Shown here: positions 63,927 to 64,000 of the stretch, piece after piece
How the letters are laid out: every line of letters begins with the position of its first letter
How positions within the stretch are numbered: position 1 is the first letter of the stretch
Source: Photobacterium jeanii
GTDB lineage: Bacteria > Pseudomonadota > Gammaproteobacteria > Enterobacterales > Vibrionaceae
Length of the DNA: 64,000 bases
Assembly (NCBI RefSeq): GCF_001650345.1
Contig: NZ_LVHF01000033.1
Coordinates: 1,030,811-1,094,810, forward strand
Direction of reading: 5' to 3'
Notes under the pieces: model-generated
Databases searched by the model: none
What the model was told of the DNA's origin: nothing
What the model saw: only the letters and a program-made list of their open reading frames with translations
Translations under genes and position numbers: made by a program

Positions 63927-64000
63927 GCTCGCGTAAGAGTGCCAAAGCAGCTTGCCTGCCATGATGCGGTGCAGCTCGCTCTTACAACAAACCTGAGAGG
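63927..64000 (-). repeat. ORF-less integron cassette family, copy D (runs off the window)
   Basis: The 74 bases after attC g match the starts of copies B and C (GTGCCAAAGCAGCTTGCCTG and on), so a further copy of the ORF-less cassette begins here. Confidence 0.7.

Larger units (their letters stand above)
59430..64000 (-). mobile_element. Distal part of a chromosomal integron cassette array
   Basis: Seven attC-like sites between 59743 and 63926 separate short cassettes. All cassette genes run leftward, and each is followed on the minus strand by an attC whose first core site (RYYYAAC type) overlaps or touches the gene's stop, while the second core site (GTTRRRY type) closes the cassette. This polarity places intI and attI to the right, beyond 64000. 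The left limit is just after gltS. Coding cassettes alternate with a repeated ORF-less cassette. No integrase lies in the window. Confidence 0.9.

Overview
The window looks like Vibrionaceae chromosomal DNA, genus not resolved. The evidence is a VxrA-type histidine kinase (DUF3404 sensor), Vibrio-style families (ViuB-like siderophore-interacting protein, VC0807-family membrane protein, periplasmic LigE-type DNA ligase, fatty acid cis/trans isomerase), moderate G+C, and a stretch of chromosomal integron with VCR-like attC sites at the right end. In Vibrio cholerae vxrA and the superintegron both lie on chromosome 2, so a chromosome 2 origin is a reasonable inference but not proven. I see no rRNA, tRNA, CRISPR array, insertion sequence or integrase gene.

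Layout. 1-6 kb: 5' part of a vxrA-like kinase, an AraC-type regulator divergent from a TonB-dependent outer-membrane receptor, and a DEAD-box helicase. 6-11.8 kb: small and accessory-looking genes (DUF2238 membrane protein, a two-gene XRE operon facing an orphan antitoxin-like HTH protein, two tiny single-span membrane proteins flanking a SulP transporter, a candidate small RNA, an outer-membrane barrel). 11.8-24.7 kb: response-regulator diguanylate cyclase, ToxR-like membrane regulator, fatty acid cis/trans isomerase, cytochrome b561, a lipoprotein, a large Sel1/RCC1-like exported protein, an acetyltransferase and a DUF429 protein. 24.7-30.2 kb: MarC, APH-like kinase, divergent YidD, CsaA, DUF4336, ViuB-like reductase behind a candidate Fur box, and a methyltransferase.

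30.4-36.1 kb is one leftward five-gene operon that makes a complete tripartite MacAB-TolC-like system: adaptor, TolC-like channel, two different permeases and one ATPase. 36-46 kb: YaeQ, GIY-YIG protein, YceH, an OmpA-family protein, a PAS/response-regulator-CheC pair, DUF1801, an FAD enzyme, an ArcD-like antiporter and a cupin. 46-59.4 kb: coiled-coil membrane protein, PTS EIIC-like protein, LigE, carbamate kinase, a Tat-exported TMAO/S-N-oxide reductase carrying its own C-terminal haem c domain, GalE, a membrane diguanylate cyclase and GltS.

59.4-64 kb is the distal end of a chromosomal integron. Seven attC sites in two main length classes (105 bp and 126-128 bp) separate cassettes whose genes all read leftward, which places the integrase to the right of the window. 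Coding cassettes (small membrane protein, apparently frameshifted protein, secreted protein, multi-span membrane protein) alternate with copies of one recurrent ORF-less cassette of about 480-590 bp. This ORF-less family, one degraded copy of which marks the chromosome/integron border, is the least explained structure here.
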